64,000 nucleotides of DNA from Zhengitettix transpicula (Eukaryota; Arthropoda; Insecta; Orthoptera; Tetrigidae): positions 52,633,639-52,697,638 of the forward strand of contig CM073595.1 of NCBI GenBank assembly GCA_037074705.1, written 5' to 3'. The stretch's first letter is position 1. Each line of letters opens with the position of its first letter. Below, one piece after another: positions 1 through 12,600 of the stretch. Both the position numbers and the translations under genes were made by a program. The notes below the pieces were generated by a model. The model was not told the DNA's origin. It worked only from the letters and a program-made list of their open reading frames with translations, and searched no databases.

Positions 1-593
1 ATTTTCCTGATTTTTAATTCCTTGAGCAGGAGTTTAGAGCACTTTACAAAAATTCATTTTTGTTTTCACTGTAACCTAGTTTCCTTTCACTCAATTTGAT
101 CAAAATTGGCTGCTACCTCCTATTTTTTTTAAAAAAATAGATAAATAAATAGCCAAGTAACATACAGAAATAAGTGCAATCTTTGTTGATTTCGTCAGGT
201 GATTGAATAAATAATTAAATAAATAGACAAGTAACTGACAGAAATAAGTGCTAAATAAATACAACAAGTGTTTGAAGTAAAGCAAGAGCCAAAACCAACC
301 AAAATCGAACTCGAAATCCAACGTTGTTTTCCTGATTTTTAATTCCTTGAGCAGGAATTTAGGGCACTTTACAAAACATCATTTTTGTTTTCACAGTAAC
401 CTAGTTTCCCTTCACTCAATATGATCAAAATTGGCTGATCCTCCTTTCTTTGAAATTTGGATAAATAAATAGCCAAGTAACAGAAATAAGTGCTAAATAA
501 CACACGTCGTTTCTGCAATCTTTGTTGCTTTCGTCAGGTGATTGAAAATAAAGCAAGAGCCGCACAAAGCGACCAAAATCGAACTCAAAACGT
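1..593. repeat. two tandem copies of a ~270-325 bp repeat
   Basis: The block beginning with a CCTGATTTTTAATTCCTTGA motif (from about position 6) restarts at about 332 and keeps the same order of landmarks: the GCACTTTACAAAA stretch, TTTTTGTTTTCAC, GATCAAAATTGGCTG, the ATAAATAAATAGCCAAGTAAC run, TTTCGTCAGGTGATTGAA, and an end at AAATCGAACTC. The first copy carries an internal AAATAAATAG-type expansion that the second lacks. The first copy begins at the window edge, so more copies may lie to the left. No coding potential was seen. It is unclassified; a satellite-like or transposon-internal duplication fits. Confidence 0.8.
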
Positions 594-806
594 TGCTTGG
601 AATTTCTAAAGCAATTATTTTCATCTGTTATTTGGCTACTTTTTTCACTTTCAACACATACGTTTCTGATTTTAATTTCTTCGAATATCGTTTGCCTATT
701 TCAGCGTAACGTCGATGCCACGTTATATCCCCAAGTCAGGAAACCCCAAAAAGCAACTAAGCTGAATGCATAAACGTTTGAAATGCCGATTATTAGCAAC
801 ACTTAC

Positions 807-902
807 TTGAAAATCTGTGCGGGAGAGGCACAGACCAGGTCCTTCCTCCAGGCGACGCACGAGACGTTTGCTCTCTCTGGAGACAAGAAGAACACTGAAC
901 AT
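807..902 (-). CDS. possible small first or internal exon of an unknown gene
   Basis: Read on the minus strand, this is an ATG followed by 31 codons and then a consensus GTAAGT donor in phase 0. A good acceptor (pyrimidines then CAG) also lies inside it near 887, so it could instead be an internal exon of about 80 bp. The stretch is GC-richer than its surroundings. The rest of such a gene would have to lie left of the window edge or in lower coordinates, where nothing matching was found. No family recognised. Chance is a real alternative. Confidence 0.15.
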
Positions 903-1299
903 TATTATCTAGCGGTGGAATCTGACGTCAGCATTTGTTTGTGAGCTGCACGTCACGTTAACAGGAAGTCAGCAGAATCGCAGGGAAGGGATTGTATTAA
1001 GTAACACTGATATAGTTACGACCACGACACAGCATAGGATCAACATTACGTGGCAAAATAAGTTAAAGGCAGGGGCGTTTTCTTTGAAGGGTGACTCACT
1101 TCAGAGAAATGATTAAGGTATCGGATACAACACGAATGAGTCATATAAGTTTATAGTCAATAATAATAATAATTACAATGTCCCCCTCTGCCTAGCTGAA
1201 TTTTTTTAATCCAAAATTTTTAATATAAATACCAAAACAATATCAATTTGGCTCATGAAAATTCAACATAAAAATTAATTAGGCCTGATTTATCAATAA

Positions 1300-2660
1300 T
1301 TATTATTTTAGTGCAACGGGGGGGGGGGGGAGTCGGGGCGTTACAAGAAAATAACGCAAATACAACCGGTATTGGAGTCAAATCCCAGGAAATTGATAAC
1401 GCTGAGTTCAATTATGACATTCAACTCGCAATTTAACCCCCAGCGGCAGGGGTAGTAATTTTGAAACATGAAAACACGGCTGATATTTTAGTTAAATACA
1501 TATTTTTCACGGTTAATTAGATTGGTAGTATTTATATCGATGTTGTATGAGTATAATTTCAACCCCTTACACCATGGCAAAGTAGCACCTTTAGGAGTGG
1601 GGGTGGAGGGGCGTAACAGGGAAAAAAATTTCAATACCACCGAGATTGGAGTCAAATAGGGGTTATGCTGAGTTTATTTATGAGAACCTGAGCAACGCGT
1701 GGGGGAGGGCGGAGGTGGGCAGGGGTTAAAATTTTCAAACATGTTATCGGGCCAATATGTGCGTCGTAAAAATATTATTCGGGGTCAATGACATTCATAA
1801 TATTTCTATAGAAGTTCTCTATTTATAATTACAACCCCTTATCGTCTTGGGAGAAGGGCACCCTTAAGGGTGGCGGTGTAGTTGTAATACATAAAAATAA
1901 CGCAAAAAAATACGAAATTGGACTCGAATATGGGGTTATGGATGTCACTGCAATTAATTATGACATTCATCTTGTAGTTTAACCGTAAGGGGTGGGAGTG
2001 AATGGGTGTGTGAATTTTCAAACAAAATAAGTAGTCGACATTTGCGTCGAATAAATATTTTTATGTAACGCCCCTTAAAACCCCACCACCCGTAAGCATA
2101 CTACTCTCGCATGCCGTTTGGGGTTGAAATTATACACATATAACATCTAGAGAAATATTATGAATTTAATTGACCCCGCAAAATATTTATTCGACGATAA
2201 TATCGACCGTTTAACAGGTTTGAAAATTTTCCACCCCGGGCTCTGAGGGTTAAATGGCAACTTGAATGTCATAATTAAACTCAGCGTCATCAATAACCCT
2301 GGATTTGACTCCAATCTCGGTTGTATTCGCGTTAATTTCTTATAACGCCCCTCCACCCCCACCCCTAAGGGTGCTCCTCACCCATGTGGTAAGGGCTTGT
2401 AACCAATCATCACAGATAACATCGGTAGAAATACTAATAATTTATTTGACCCCTATAAATATTTGACCGACTCAAATACGGCCGTTTTAGCGTGTTTGAA
2501 TAGACAGTAACAGCATGGAGAGTGACATTATGAATCTGAGTGACCCCGTGAAGTGTATATTCGGCGCCAATATAGGCCGTTATTGGATGTTTTGTATTTT
2601 GAAAACTTCACCCCTTCTACCCCCTGTAGGGTTGCTAGAGTTATTTTAAATCCATGGGGT
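1300..2660. repeat. array of ~300-bp modules with an internal inversion (Helitron-like family)
   Basis: A module recurs with the landmarks TTTCAACCCCTTA, a run of G-rich AGGGGTGG motifs, GCGTTACATAAAAATAACG, GATTGGAGTCAAAT, GGGGTTATGGATGTC, GAGTTTAATTATGACATTCA and CGTCGAATAAATATTTT. From 1313 to about 2085 it runs on the plus strand in about three degenerate units. From about 2085 to 2650 the same landmarks appear on the minus strand (for example ACTCCAATCTCGGTTG near 2310). A poly-G run sits at 1318-1330. The same modules occur inside the elements at 4335-5555 and 21939-22743, which end like Helitrons. No intact reading frame. Confidence 0.75.
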
Positions 2661-2699
2661 TGGTTCCTAACTCATAAGTAATATGTGTACCAAGTTGTG

Positions 2700-3740
2700 T
2701 TTAAATTGTTTGTCACATTAATGAATAACGTAATTTACAATAATAAACATAATATATAATAAGAGAAATAAAATATTAAGTGTTCTACAATATTAATATT
2801 ATGATGTATTGTATAAAAACTCATTTCTCGGGGAAACGTGAATCGGGATATTGTACTGTCGATACGGCAATCGGGATTTTGTCCTGTCAGGAAAACGTCA
2901 ATGGGAACATTGTTGTCGGGAAAACGTGCATCGTGCAATTTTATACTTGACCCTGAGGAACGAACGCACTTATTGTTTAAAGCAGTTCGTTTCAGTAAAT
3001 GGATTTACTAAATAGTTAGAAACTTAAAATTCGATCTCTTTGCGTTTCAGGATTTGCCATCGATCGGGAAGTTTTCATGAGTCTTGTATTTCAAGCAAGA
3101 GCCCGTGGGAATGTCAGGCCCCGCCCATTTAGATAGCTGCTATAAATGTGTAAGAAGATAAGGGGGACATCCCCCCTCCACGCCGCTACCGGAAGTTAAC
3201 TGGGCGTTCAACAAGTAGGCAGACCTTCCTACGCTTCAGCAAGAACTGCTCAACTTCAGTTCTTACGAATCGAAAATCCAAGATGAAGGAACAACGCCGC
3301 AGATTCTCCAGGGTGGTAACGACGCCATTGTGAAATCATCATTTGATTTGTCAGCCATAGTCGTAACCTAGTCAGAAAATTAGTGCTATTTCATTGCACC
3401 GTTGAGACATTTTTCTAAATTTATTGTACTATTTTTATAAATTTTGTGTAAGTAAAAATGTATTTTATTAGACAATTAGACATAGGTTGTTGTTTTTTTT
3501 TCATTCACTGTGTATATTTTATATTCTTCTTTTAAGAAATATATTTCTACCGAATCTTCCAATAAAAGTAAACATTTTGAGCCCATGATAATACCTAGTG
3601 ATACAAAGTTGAACTGGGCCCGAAGAATGTAAACTCAAATCTGAAAACCAGAATGCAAAATGGAGTGTTCACCCTTCTTCGAAAATCCAGTGGATTTTTA
3701 AAAATTTTATAACGCCGGATAAAATGTTATCAGCCGAGCT
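2700..3740. other. unassigned non-coding stretch
   Basis: No gene recognised. Near 2830-2920 a short phrase of the type CGGGAAAACGTCAAT recurs three to four times. A TATAAA-like box at 3140 lies in a GC-rich local context that could be promoter-like or part of an LTR, but no paired repeat was found in the window. Confidence 0.3.
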
Positions 3741-4170
3741 TTGCAATGGCCGCTGCTTGAATTCGATTCGATTAGATCGTGTTTTTCTGCACGGTAGAAG
3801 CGCGGCTTTCGCCGAAGAGGTCATATTAATTTACTTCCCCTCTCTGCCAGCTTTACGGCGATGGCCACCGTTTCGTTACCCCCTCTACGTGCCTTGTGTA
3901 TGACCGCCATTGCGCATGTGCACGACAGCTCCACCCCCCTGATTACAGAGCGTCGAAACGCTAATCGTCAATTGAGGGGTGTCGAGTCTCGGCCTGTCAC
4001 TAATTTCCTCTACGTTTCTGGACCCTGTCGAATCGGCTTCAGGTGTCCAATGCTCGTTAAAAGAATAAAATTAGTCGGTAAGGGGCGCGACTGCACTGAG
4101 GGGTGCAAAATGGCGGTCGCGTCTCATGGCGCTCGTTGTGAACTGCAATCGGCCCCGTGAACACCCTCGT
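3740..4170. other. GC- and CpG-rich block
   Basis: A distinctly GC- and CpG-rich island in AT-rich surroundings. It contains an open frame on the plus strand (3861-4160, ATG start, 99 codons) whose composition is basic and low in recognisable structure. No splice partners or family resemblance were found, so it is not called a gene. It abuts the Helitron-like element at 4335. Confidence 0.3.
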
Positions 4171-4334
4171 AGGAGAATAATTTTCTATAGACAAAATGTT
4201 TGTATGCGGACAACGAAAAGGTGATAAATTGTTTACTGAAGAAAGAAGTGAGACGGTTCACGGTGGGGTTAACGACCGGGAATCGTTATTCGCGTGTAGC
4301 ACATTGGCCCAGGTTATTATGCGACATCATCATC

Positions 4335-5555
4335 TCTATATTAATAAAAATAAATGTCTGTCTCCTACGGGCTCCTAAACCATTAATCCGATTGCGATGA
4401 AACTTTGGTTATTGTGACCACCCCCGCTAAGGCTTCTGCTGGGTTTTCGAAGCGTTAGGAAACTCCCAAGGTGTGGTGACGGGAATGAAATGCCGATATT
4501 AGCGTCCATTAATTACTTTTCGGGGTCTATGTGATGAATACTTTCTATTCATATGTATTTAGTGTATAATTTCAACCCATTAAAGCACCACTAATGGCGG
4601 GAGTTGAGGGTCGTTACATAAAAATAACGTGAAACAACCGAATATGATGTCAGAGCCAGGGTTATAGATGTCAATGAGTTTAATTCTGACATGTCAGTTA
4701 ATTTGTGGTGGTGTAAAGGGGTAGAACAAATTTCCATTTACATTCATAAAATCGTAGACCAATTTCTATTAACCTTTATACACATGTTACTTACGATCCA
4801 GCAACAAAACACTGAGGGGTTAAGACACACCTGCCGCCTGAAGGGATAGGAGTGGAATATAAAAACATTCCTAAACGGCCATTATTAGCGTCGAATAGTA
4901 TGTTTCAGAGCCTGCTTAAATTGATAGTGTCATTCTAGAATTTTTAAGTGCCTAATTTCAACTCCAAAAGGCAAGGGAGGGAAGCACCCGTACCGTAAGG
5001 GTGATGATGGAAGGGGTTTACATAAAAAGTAATGAGAAAAAATACCGATATTAGTGTTGATTCCGGGGTTATAGGAGTCGCTGAGTTTAAATCTCGCATT
5101 AACCGTGGCGGTTAATGAAATTTTCTGTTCCACTTTGTGGAGGCGGTCGAAAAGTTACCCGGAGTAGTTTTGACTCTCTTAATTTACCGGGTAAAAGGTT
5201 AATTTTCTTATATTTTGGTCTCAAATTAGTTAAAGGTTGCATTTCTTTACTCTTGTACGTAACCAGTAGTTTTAGACTTTATTACGTTATCGAGTATTTT
5301 TTACTCATTTAATTCGTCGTTATTTTTAGACACTTTTATTTTATGTAGTTGGAGGGTCCCCGAATACCGGTTTATTTGAAATTAGCTTCCGAGGGGTTAG
5401 GTCGAGGACGGGAATGTAAATTGGTAAATGTTCCAAACACTGGCGCTGTTGACGGTGTTTAATTGTAATATTTACGAAGAGGTTAGTGTGAAACAATTCC
5501 TACTCCGGGGTAATTTAAATAAATAAATACCCGGGCAACACCGACACTCAGGCAG
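4335..5555 (+). mobile_element. Helitron-like non-autonomous element
   Basis: The left end starts at a TCTATATTAATAAAA motif followed by ATGTCTGTCT and the phrase GATTGCGATGAAACTTTGG. The same left-end phrase is found at 17210-17300. The right end is a degenerate CCGGGCAAC...CTCAGGCAG|T, matching the cleaner ends at 22743 (CCCAGCTAG|T) and 36928. A TC start, a CTAG-type end preceded by a short GC-rich hairpin-capable motif, and no terminal inverted repeat or target duplication are the hallmarks of Helitrons. The interior carries the ~300-bp modules also seen at 1300-2660. No Rep/helicase frame, so non-autonomous. The classification is an inference from the ends. Confidence 0.55.
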
Positions 5556-6939
5556 TTAATTCATATTTATTTTTATTTTTACGTCTGTTTTTAACAGTCA
5601 CATATGTTTAACGACCTTTGACGTGTTTTACAATTCAAAACATTTTTTATTAATCATAAAGTCTTTAATTAACACCACAGCAACGTTTCTGTACCTCTTC
5701 AGACTGTCATGTTGTTATAAACGTTTGCTCAGTCTTGCTATGACTAATACTTGTTAGGTTTCTACGGTAACGGAACATCAAACTATTGATATGGTTTTTT
5801 TTTACTTATCATACACATAAATATATTATGTAGCTTAATAAATCAGACAACAAAAATTTTAAAATTTTTACGATGAATAATTTTTTTCTTTGTATTAAAA
5901 AAAATGTTTATGGTCGTTACATGTATCCCATTTATAAGTTCTTTCTTTTCTTATCCTTCGCCGCACCTTCAATAGCGGTTTTATTACATCAGGCGAAAAC
6001 TGGTTACATAATTGGGACATTCGGGGAATCTAGATTCATTTTAAAATGAAGTGGGTAAATTCTGTTTGTCAAATAATTTTATATTTTATTGAATTGTAAA
6101 TATATTCTTTAAAATTATGTTCTGCGTACAGGTGAGCTATATCATTATTGCTGAAAGTTCCATTTGCAGATGATTAATTAGTTTTTTAATTCAAATTGGG
6201 GATAATACAACAACAACAAGTAATAACATATCAGGCATATTAAAACAAATTAGGCCTAGTTTCTAGAAGTTAATATTATTCATTGTTTATATTTCTTTAT
6301 AATTGAAATATTTCCCTTAAGGCCAGTTTGTTTATTTAAAATAATTATATTTGTTTATTATAATTTCGTGTATCTGTCACCGAGCAAACTGACCAATTGT
6401 AGATTAAATAAAGAGATACGTTGTTGAAAGTAATACAATATATATATAGACAGAGAGAGAGAGAAAATTATATTATATAACAAAATTAATTATAAAAATT
6501 ATTTTAAGCGACTAATCTTAAAACTACGTTTACTTTCGAAGAATAGACTAACCATTATTGCGTCTATTTACGGCAGATTTTAATTGTCTACTTTTCAAAA
6601 ACGAAAATTCGTACCTTTTCCGAAACTATTTATTCGCTATTAATAACAAAAAAATAATAAATGCCAATACGTCTTGAGACTTATAGACCTACACGCCATA
6701 TTTACTGGCCTGAGACGTCACATAATTTACAGTCAATCACAGAGCGTTTTCGATCACGAGACCGAGCTCCATTTAAATTGATATTCTAAATTCTTATATT
6801 TCTCTACTTCCTGTCCAACCTCTTTGCTACATCGGATATGTATATGACATTGTTTGTATTGCGAATTCCTCTCAAACCAACCTTATAGGCAATACTTTCA
6901 ATAATAATCATCCCAACTTACAATTCACCCATGAACGTT
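5556..6939. other. AT-rich spacer, nothing recognised
   Basis: AT-rich with short dinucleotide runs (TA and GA around 6437-6465). No coding frame with splice support. Confidence 0.5.
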
Positions 6940-7165
6940 AAAATTGAACTTGATGTGACTGTATCCATTCACAATACTTCCATTCCCACCAATTGGTTCA
7001 GAAAACCTACGTATTCAGGGCGTGTTCTCAATTTTCTTGCTGATCATCCTCCTAACCTAAAGAGAGCGATGGTATAAAATCTCCAAATGCCATCAACACA
7101 ACACTAATATTGTCCGGAATATTTTAATCTCCAATTATTTCACTTTGGAAATTGATTAATTTTTT
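6940..7165 (+). pseudogene. Penelope-like element remnant (RT C-terminal part)
   Basis: Translation from 6946 gives ELDVTVSIHN..TNWFRKPTYSGRVLNF..HPPNLKRAMV, then a stop, then a frameshifted IVRNILIS stretch. The RKPTYSGR core followed by a HP..K segment is characteristic of the end of Penelope-like reverse transcriptases, before the GIY-YIG endonuclease. It is a truncated fragment with stops. A related copy lies at 13630-14935 with the same RKPTY.GRVL motif. Confidence 0.7.
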
Positions 7166-7172
7166 TTTTGTA

Positions 7173-8063
7173 GACAGGTTATGTGTAGGGTAATCCACAT
7201 AGTGGCAACTCCCCTGTTATAGCATAGGAAAGGGGGGATGCGGAAAGGTGGAGGAAGGCAGCCAAGGGTAACTAGGGCCCCCGGGCTATGGTTTAAGGAT
7301 CCTACCCGGCTTTCGCCTAAAAGAAATACAGGACAAACCCTAGAAAAACCTGCATCAGGTAGGTCGGGCATTGGGTACTTGTCCCACACCCTTCCGATAG
7401 TGGGAGAGGGGTTTGCTGTGGGGACGCAGCATTCCCTTCTCCGTGTCTCGACCAGTTTAGGAGGCAGCTTGCCGACTGTTCCAATGGGAACAGCCAACAA
7501 CTCTAACCGTATGCCCAAGATCTGTGACGCCGGAACATATACCTCTCAAAACAGGCCGAGGTGCCTCGGCTTGTGGGAACCATAGTTCAAAGACAGAGAA
7601 AGAAAAAGGCACCCCCAAAGGTAGCCCCCTTCCGTCTCTCCTACAAGGTTGTGCCTACGTTTAACTGAAAAGTTCTTTTTAGGGTAACAGGCTACATGAG
7701 GGTAATCCACATGGTGGCAACTCCCCTTTAATAGCATAGGAAGGGCTTTGAAAGGGGGGATGCGGAAGGGTAGAGGAAGGTAGCCAAGGGTTAACTAGGA
7801 CCCCCGGGCTATATTTTAAGGATCCTACCCGGCATTCGGCTAAAATTAATGCAGGGAAAACCCTAGAAAAACCTGCATCGGGTAGGTCGGGCATTGGGTA
7901 CTTGTCCCACGCCCTTCCGATAGCGGGAGAAGAGTTTGCTGTGGGGTCACAGCATTCCCTTCTCCGTACCTCGACCAGTTTAGGAGGCAGCTGGCCGATT
8001 GTAACAATGGGAACAGCCAACAACTCTTACCGTATGCCCAAGGTCTTCGACCCCAGAACATAG
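7173..8063. repeat. two direct copies of a ~370-bp GC-rich repeat
   Basis: Copy 1 (about 7173-7541) and copy 2 (about 7685-8063) share long stretches: GGGTAATCCACAT.GTGGCAACTCCCCT, the GGATCCTACCCGGC phrase, GTAGGTCGGGCATTGGGTACT, CCTTCCGATAG.GGGAGA and CAATGGGAACAGCCAACAACTCT. The offset is about 511-512 bp, with an unrelated ~145-bp spacer. Both copies have stops in every long frame. The GC content is well above that of the surroundings. A duplicated 5' UTR of a retrotransposon or a non-autonomous element are possible; the family is not recognised. Confidence 0.8.
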
Positions 8064-9650
8064 TTCTAGTTAAAAAACGGAGAGAGTAATTGAAATGAAA
8101 TAAATCAGCTGTCTTATTGGATCACTTGAAACTTTCACCGAGGAGAAAATTATTAATTCAAGATACAACGGAATGATTATTTATTTATTTAATCATAAAT
8201 GACGAAAATTTTCCCAGTTATTATTTATATGTTTTCTAATAGTAAAGTGTTTTATTAGTAGAAAATGCCAAAGGACACTAATAAAAAATTGTGAAATAAT
8301 TTATTTATCAACTAGATGGAAAAATTGAATGAACACCATAATTATTTTACAAATGTATACTGTAGTAATTGGTAATTAAGACATTGTTCTAATTGGAAAG
8401 TTGGATTGTAGAGTACTCATTATTAGTGGATATAGAGCGGACGCCGCAACAATCCGGCAAGGCAAAGAAAACATTGTTGAGAGAGTTTACGCGCTCAAAA
8501 AATCTACGAGACGAAGAGTACAGTCGGGCCGTAGGCAGCGAGGAGAAAAGACTAAAATTTCAAGTCATTAAAATTTGAACAGTACAGTCGGTCAGCAGAC
8601 AGCGAATAGAACGGACGAAAAGAACTCATTGAAAGTTTTACAGTCGGCAGTCAGAACGAAAGATTGTGGCCCAGTCACAAACATGCTTTCAATTATTAAA
8701 AAGTAAAGCAATATTCAGACAAACCAATGAAGTCCATTGTCAGCTAAAGCCACGAGATCTACAAATCCAGGTTGCAGTAAAGCATCGAGAACCAACCAAT
8801 TTGTGTTAAACCAACTAACAAACAACGCCAATTAGAGTCTGTGAGAATTTAGAATCAGTGATGTCCCCAAAATTGTGCACGAAAAACTAAAAATGAGACC
8901 TGGGCGGCCGTAAGTAGAGAAAACTTTAAAATAATTTGTAAACCGTGTTTAAAAGATAAAAGTCAGATCGTTCTTTAATTATTTAATTATCGATAGAATG
9001 AGATTGTTAATTCTTGATAAAATTGAAATTGTTAAATTCAATCTTTAGTATTATTTCTTCCGCAACAAATTTCGTCTATGTTCAGACGCATTGATTTCCA
9101 TAAAAAGTAAATGTAGTTTTGATTATTTAAATTCTTCCATTTATCAAACCCAGATCAAGACCCTGAGATTCCAAATATTTTGTGTATTTTATACTTGTAT
9201 TAAAATTATTAATAAATTTTGTTTGTTCTTTAAAGTTATTAGTGTATTCCATTTAAGCCACATTCATATATTATATTTAATTATTACAATACATAAAATT
9301 TAATTAATTGCACTTGTTTGAATAGTGGTTTGACAACATCATGTTTTAGCTTGTCTGGGAAGACTCCAGAAAGAGTGGACGTGGAGAATCCTGAAGTCGA
9401 TTTTTTTTAAAAAAAAAAAAAAAAAAAAAAGATCTGCCACAGAGAAATCGTTCCTGATGGAACTGGATGGAAATGATTACGCATCTGAATTGCAGTACCA
9501 TAGTTTTTCAGATGGATTATGTTGACATGTGTTTGACGTCATGAAATTACTGAAAGAAGTGCCGCTCAAAAGTTTCCGACAAACAATTTGCTTGTTATCG
9601 CGGGTCTTTGAGGCTGAAGGTCGGAGTGCATGGAGATAAGTTCATTCGCC
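8064..9650. other. upstream region of the PRCP-like gene
   Basis: AT-rich. Three loosely repeated ACAGTCGG..AG.CAG phrases lie at about 8519, 8582 and 8640. A pure T/A block (T8 then A20) sits at about 9402-9430. Transcription of the PRCP-like gene probably starts somewhere in the last few hundred bases, but no clear TATA or initiator was pinned down. Confidence 0.35.
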
Positions 9651-12600
9651 ATGTGTCCGTGGTGGAGCTTGCTCGTGCTGGTCCCGTGGGCTGCTGGTTA
9701 CGTCTACAGGACGGAGACGTTCACTGTGCCAGTAAGTTACCTTCTACACAAAAAAATTATTGCCGCAAAAAATGGATACGAGGAGGGAGTACCAATTTAA
9801 AGTGGTTTTATTTTCATTCAACTGATGGTTTTCGTGGCAACTGCATTTTAGTGATTCCCACAAGCAGAAAATCCCCTTTGGCGCAACGTCGACGTTTGAA
9901 TGCAAAGAAAAATTTCTGAAATATTTATGAAGGCATTAAAAAGTTTCAACCTCTATATAATCATTACAACTTACATAAAAAAAAATACCAGCTCCCACTT
10001 TCCTTGCAAAAGTGTTAAAATATGGAATGAAATCTGTCATTAACGCTCATTTTACTCTTCCAGGTCGACCACTTCAGCTTCGCTATTAACGATACATTCG
10101 GTATCAGATACTTGGTCAATGACACATACTGGAAGAAAAATGGCGGTCCGATATTCTTCTACACGGGCAACGAAGGTGACATTGAGATGTTCGCGCAAAA
10201 TACGGTACGTAGAAAACTTCCAGGTTCGCCTTTCAAATTATTTCTTACATTATTAACGATATAAAATTTATTCCACGGGCAAATCGTTGATAAATTAAAT
10301 TTACATTGTCCTTAGTTTTAGTGTATAACTAGACTTCATAACCGAACATTTAAAATCTGAAAGCGTTTTCTCGTAGCCAAAGTGTCAACGTTTGAAGTGA
10401 CGCTGAAACAGGATTAATCGACCAATTATTGACCTGGAACGGCTCCTCGCAGGTCACTGCGTCATGTACCGGAAGCATTCTCCAAATATTATATTAACTT
10501 GTTATAGTTATTTAAATTTAGGTACCTTAATTAACTAATATGCTATATATCGAATTAAAATAAGAGAGAACCGAGAAAGAGACCTAATTAAATCTCAAAT
10601 TAATCGCAGTCGTGAGTTGGGGCTCAAAAAATCAAACAAAAATTGAAACGAGGAAATGTATATTTATAAACACCTGAAGAATTTTAAAATAGATTATAGG
10701 TCATTAATTTATTATTAAAGTCCGTAATTTCATAAACTAGGTCGTTCTGATTTTCATATAACAAATAATATTCTCGAAAATGACTCAAATATCAAGTGAA
10801 GACCACGTGTGCTAATTTTTTTAAATACAGAAGTATTTGTTTATTCCGTTGTCTGCAACATTAAGATGAGTAAGAGCTGATATAGTGAAGCAAAAAAAAA
10901 GAATCGCAGGTGGAGCCAAACAAAAGAGATACTTTACATTTCTCCTCATACAGAAAACGAACTAGTTTATCAAGTTACAGTCTTTAATAATAAATAAATT
11001 ACGTATCAAGTATTTAAAGCTTCTTCGGGTGTTTATAAAGATATATTTAGTCGTTTTATTTTTTATTTAATTTTTTGAGCTCCAAATCTGAGCTTTTTTT
11101 ATATAGCAATTAATTTGTGATTTAATTTCGACCATTCCCAACCTGACGCTTTGACTACGTGTGCCCTCAAACTCAACGATTTTACACTGACATAGCTTTC
11201 CCGTTTTAATTTTTTTAAAATTTATAGACTGAAACTAGGGACAATGCAGATTAAATTTGTCAATAATACGTCGATTTCTGCTCTGGCTGTGATGTCCCCC
11301 ATTCCCTAAAGACGGACGGAGATTTTCATACCGTTGGAAACTTTTACGATCTGGTTTCTCCTTACACATTATGGATCTGTCAAAAAGCTTCCTTTCAGAC
11401 AATTCTTTCGATTTTTTTTTACTCAAACCCTGTCTGTCTTTACTCGTGTCGGCCTACCTTATACTTCCTAATGTTACAGACAGTGAGATACCAGATCACT
11501 CTCACGGACGATCCCCGCTCATTTTTTTTTAACAGATCTTGCCACACGACGGATTTCTTTTGTTTTTCCGGGTGTAATTCATTTCTGTTTATCACAGTTA
11601 AGAGTGAAAAGAATATATACTCTAAAAATGTAAATGTATAAAAATTAATTAAAGTATACGGTAAGGCCTGTACTATGGAATTAAAATCGTGGTTGTTATA
11701 CAAATAAAATCTCCAAAAATAAGAAATTGTAGATTCATTTCGGGATGAATACCCGGAAATTATTATTTATTCTATAAAAACTATATTACAGAAATAAAAT
11801 AATAAACATAGCAACCTAGGAGTCAGAAAAATTAATTATTCAATTTAAAATATAAAATACTTTAGTTTTTGGATGTTTTGGTCATAGTTTAAAATAACCA
11901 ATTGGTATCAAAAATCCACATATTGTGGAATGCGAATATTATGCCAGACTGATGAGTGAAATGTTACATATTACATCTAATATTTCGGCCATTAATCTTA
12001 AAAATGACACATAAAATTTACGATTCTTTATTTTTGTGATCTATCTGCCGTATTATATGAAATTTGCATAATACTCGTAAGAGCTGTGACAATATAACAG
12101 TCATGTAGGCCGCAAACCGCACGTTAGAAATTTTGACAACTTAAATTATTTTTTATAATAAATTGTAAGTAAGACTAAAACTTATATTTATAATTAATTG
12201 TATTTTAAAATTATCATGTATGTTCTGAATTTATTTGTTTAGATAGCACAATGAAATAATTTTACACAATGAGAAACGAAACGTCGTGTTTCATATTCCT
12301 TACATTTTAAATTGAATAATTTATTTTTTTATGGCTAATAAACTCCTATTTTTATTATTAAATTTAATTATGAAGTCATATATTGCTAAATTGCAGAACC
12401 TAAGGTCTAGTTACCTAAAGGAAATGGTGGAGCTTCTGAAATAAGTGGTACAGGAGTTGTCCTTTACGAGTTGAACTTACAGTGATAAGAAAAAAATATT
12501 TTTTACCAATCGGCACTCATTGAATTTTTATATATTATAATATCACATTTTACAGACACTTTCAATTGTTATAATTTATAAGAGCGAAAACATTTTTTAT

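Noticed and set aside
3861..4160. 99-codon ATG frame as a gene
   Set aside because: It sits in a CpG-rich block where stops are rare. No domain, no splice partners and no family resemblance.
7238..7585. 115-codon open frame on the plus strand, and overlapping minus-strand frames
   Set aside because: It lies within the duplicated GC-rich repeat. The second copy has stops in the same frame, and several frames are open together, as expected from GC-rich non-coding DNA.
9608..9919. 103-codon plus frame starting before the PRCP-like signal peptide
   Set aside because: It is a different frame from the ATG at 9651. Only the 9651 frame gives a signal peptide and joins exon 2 in phase.
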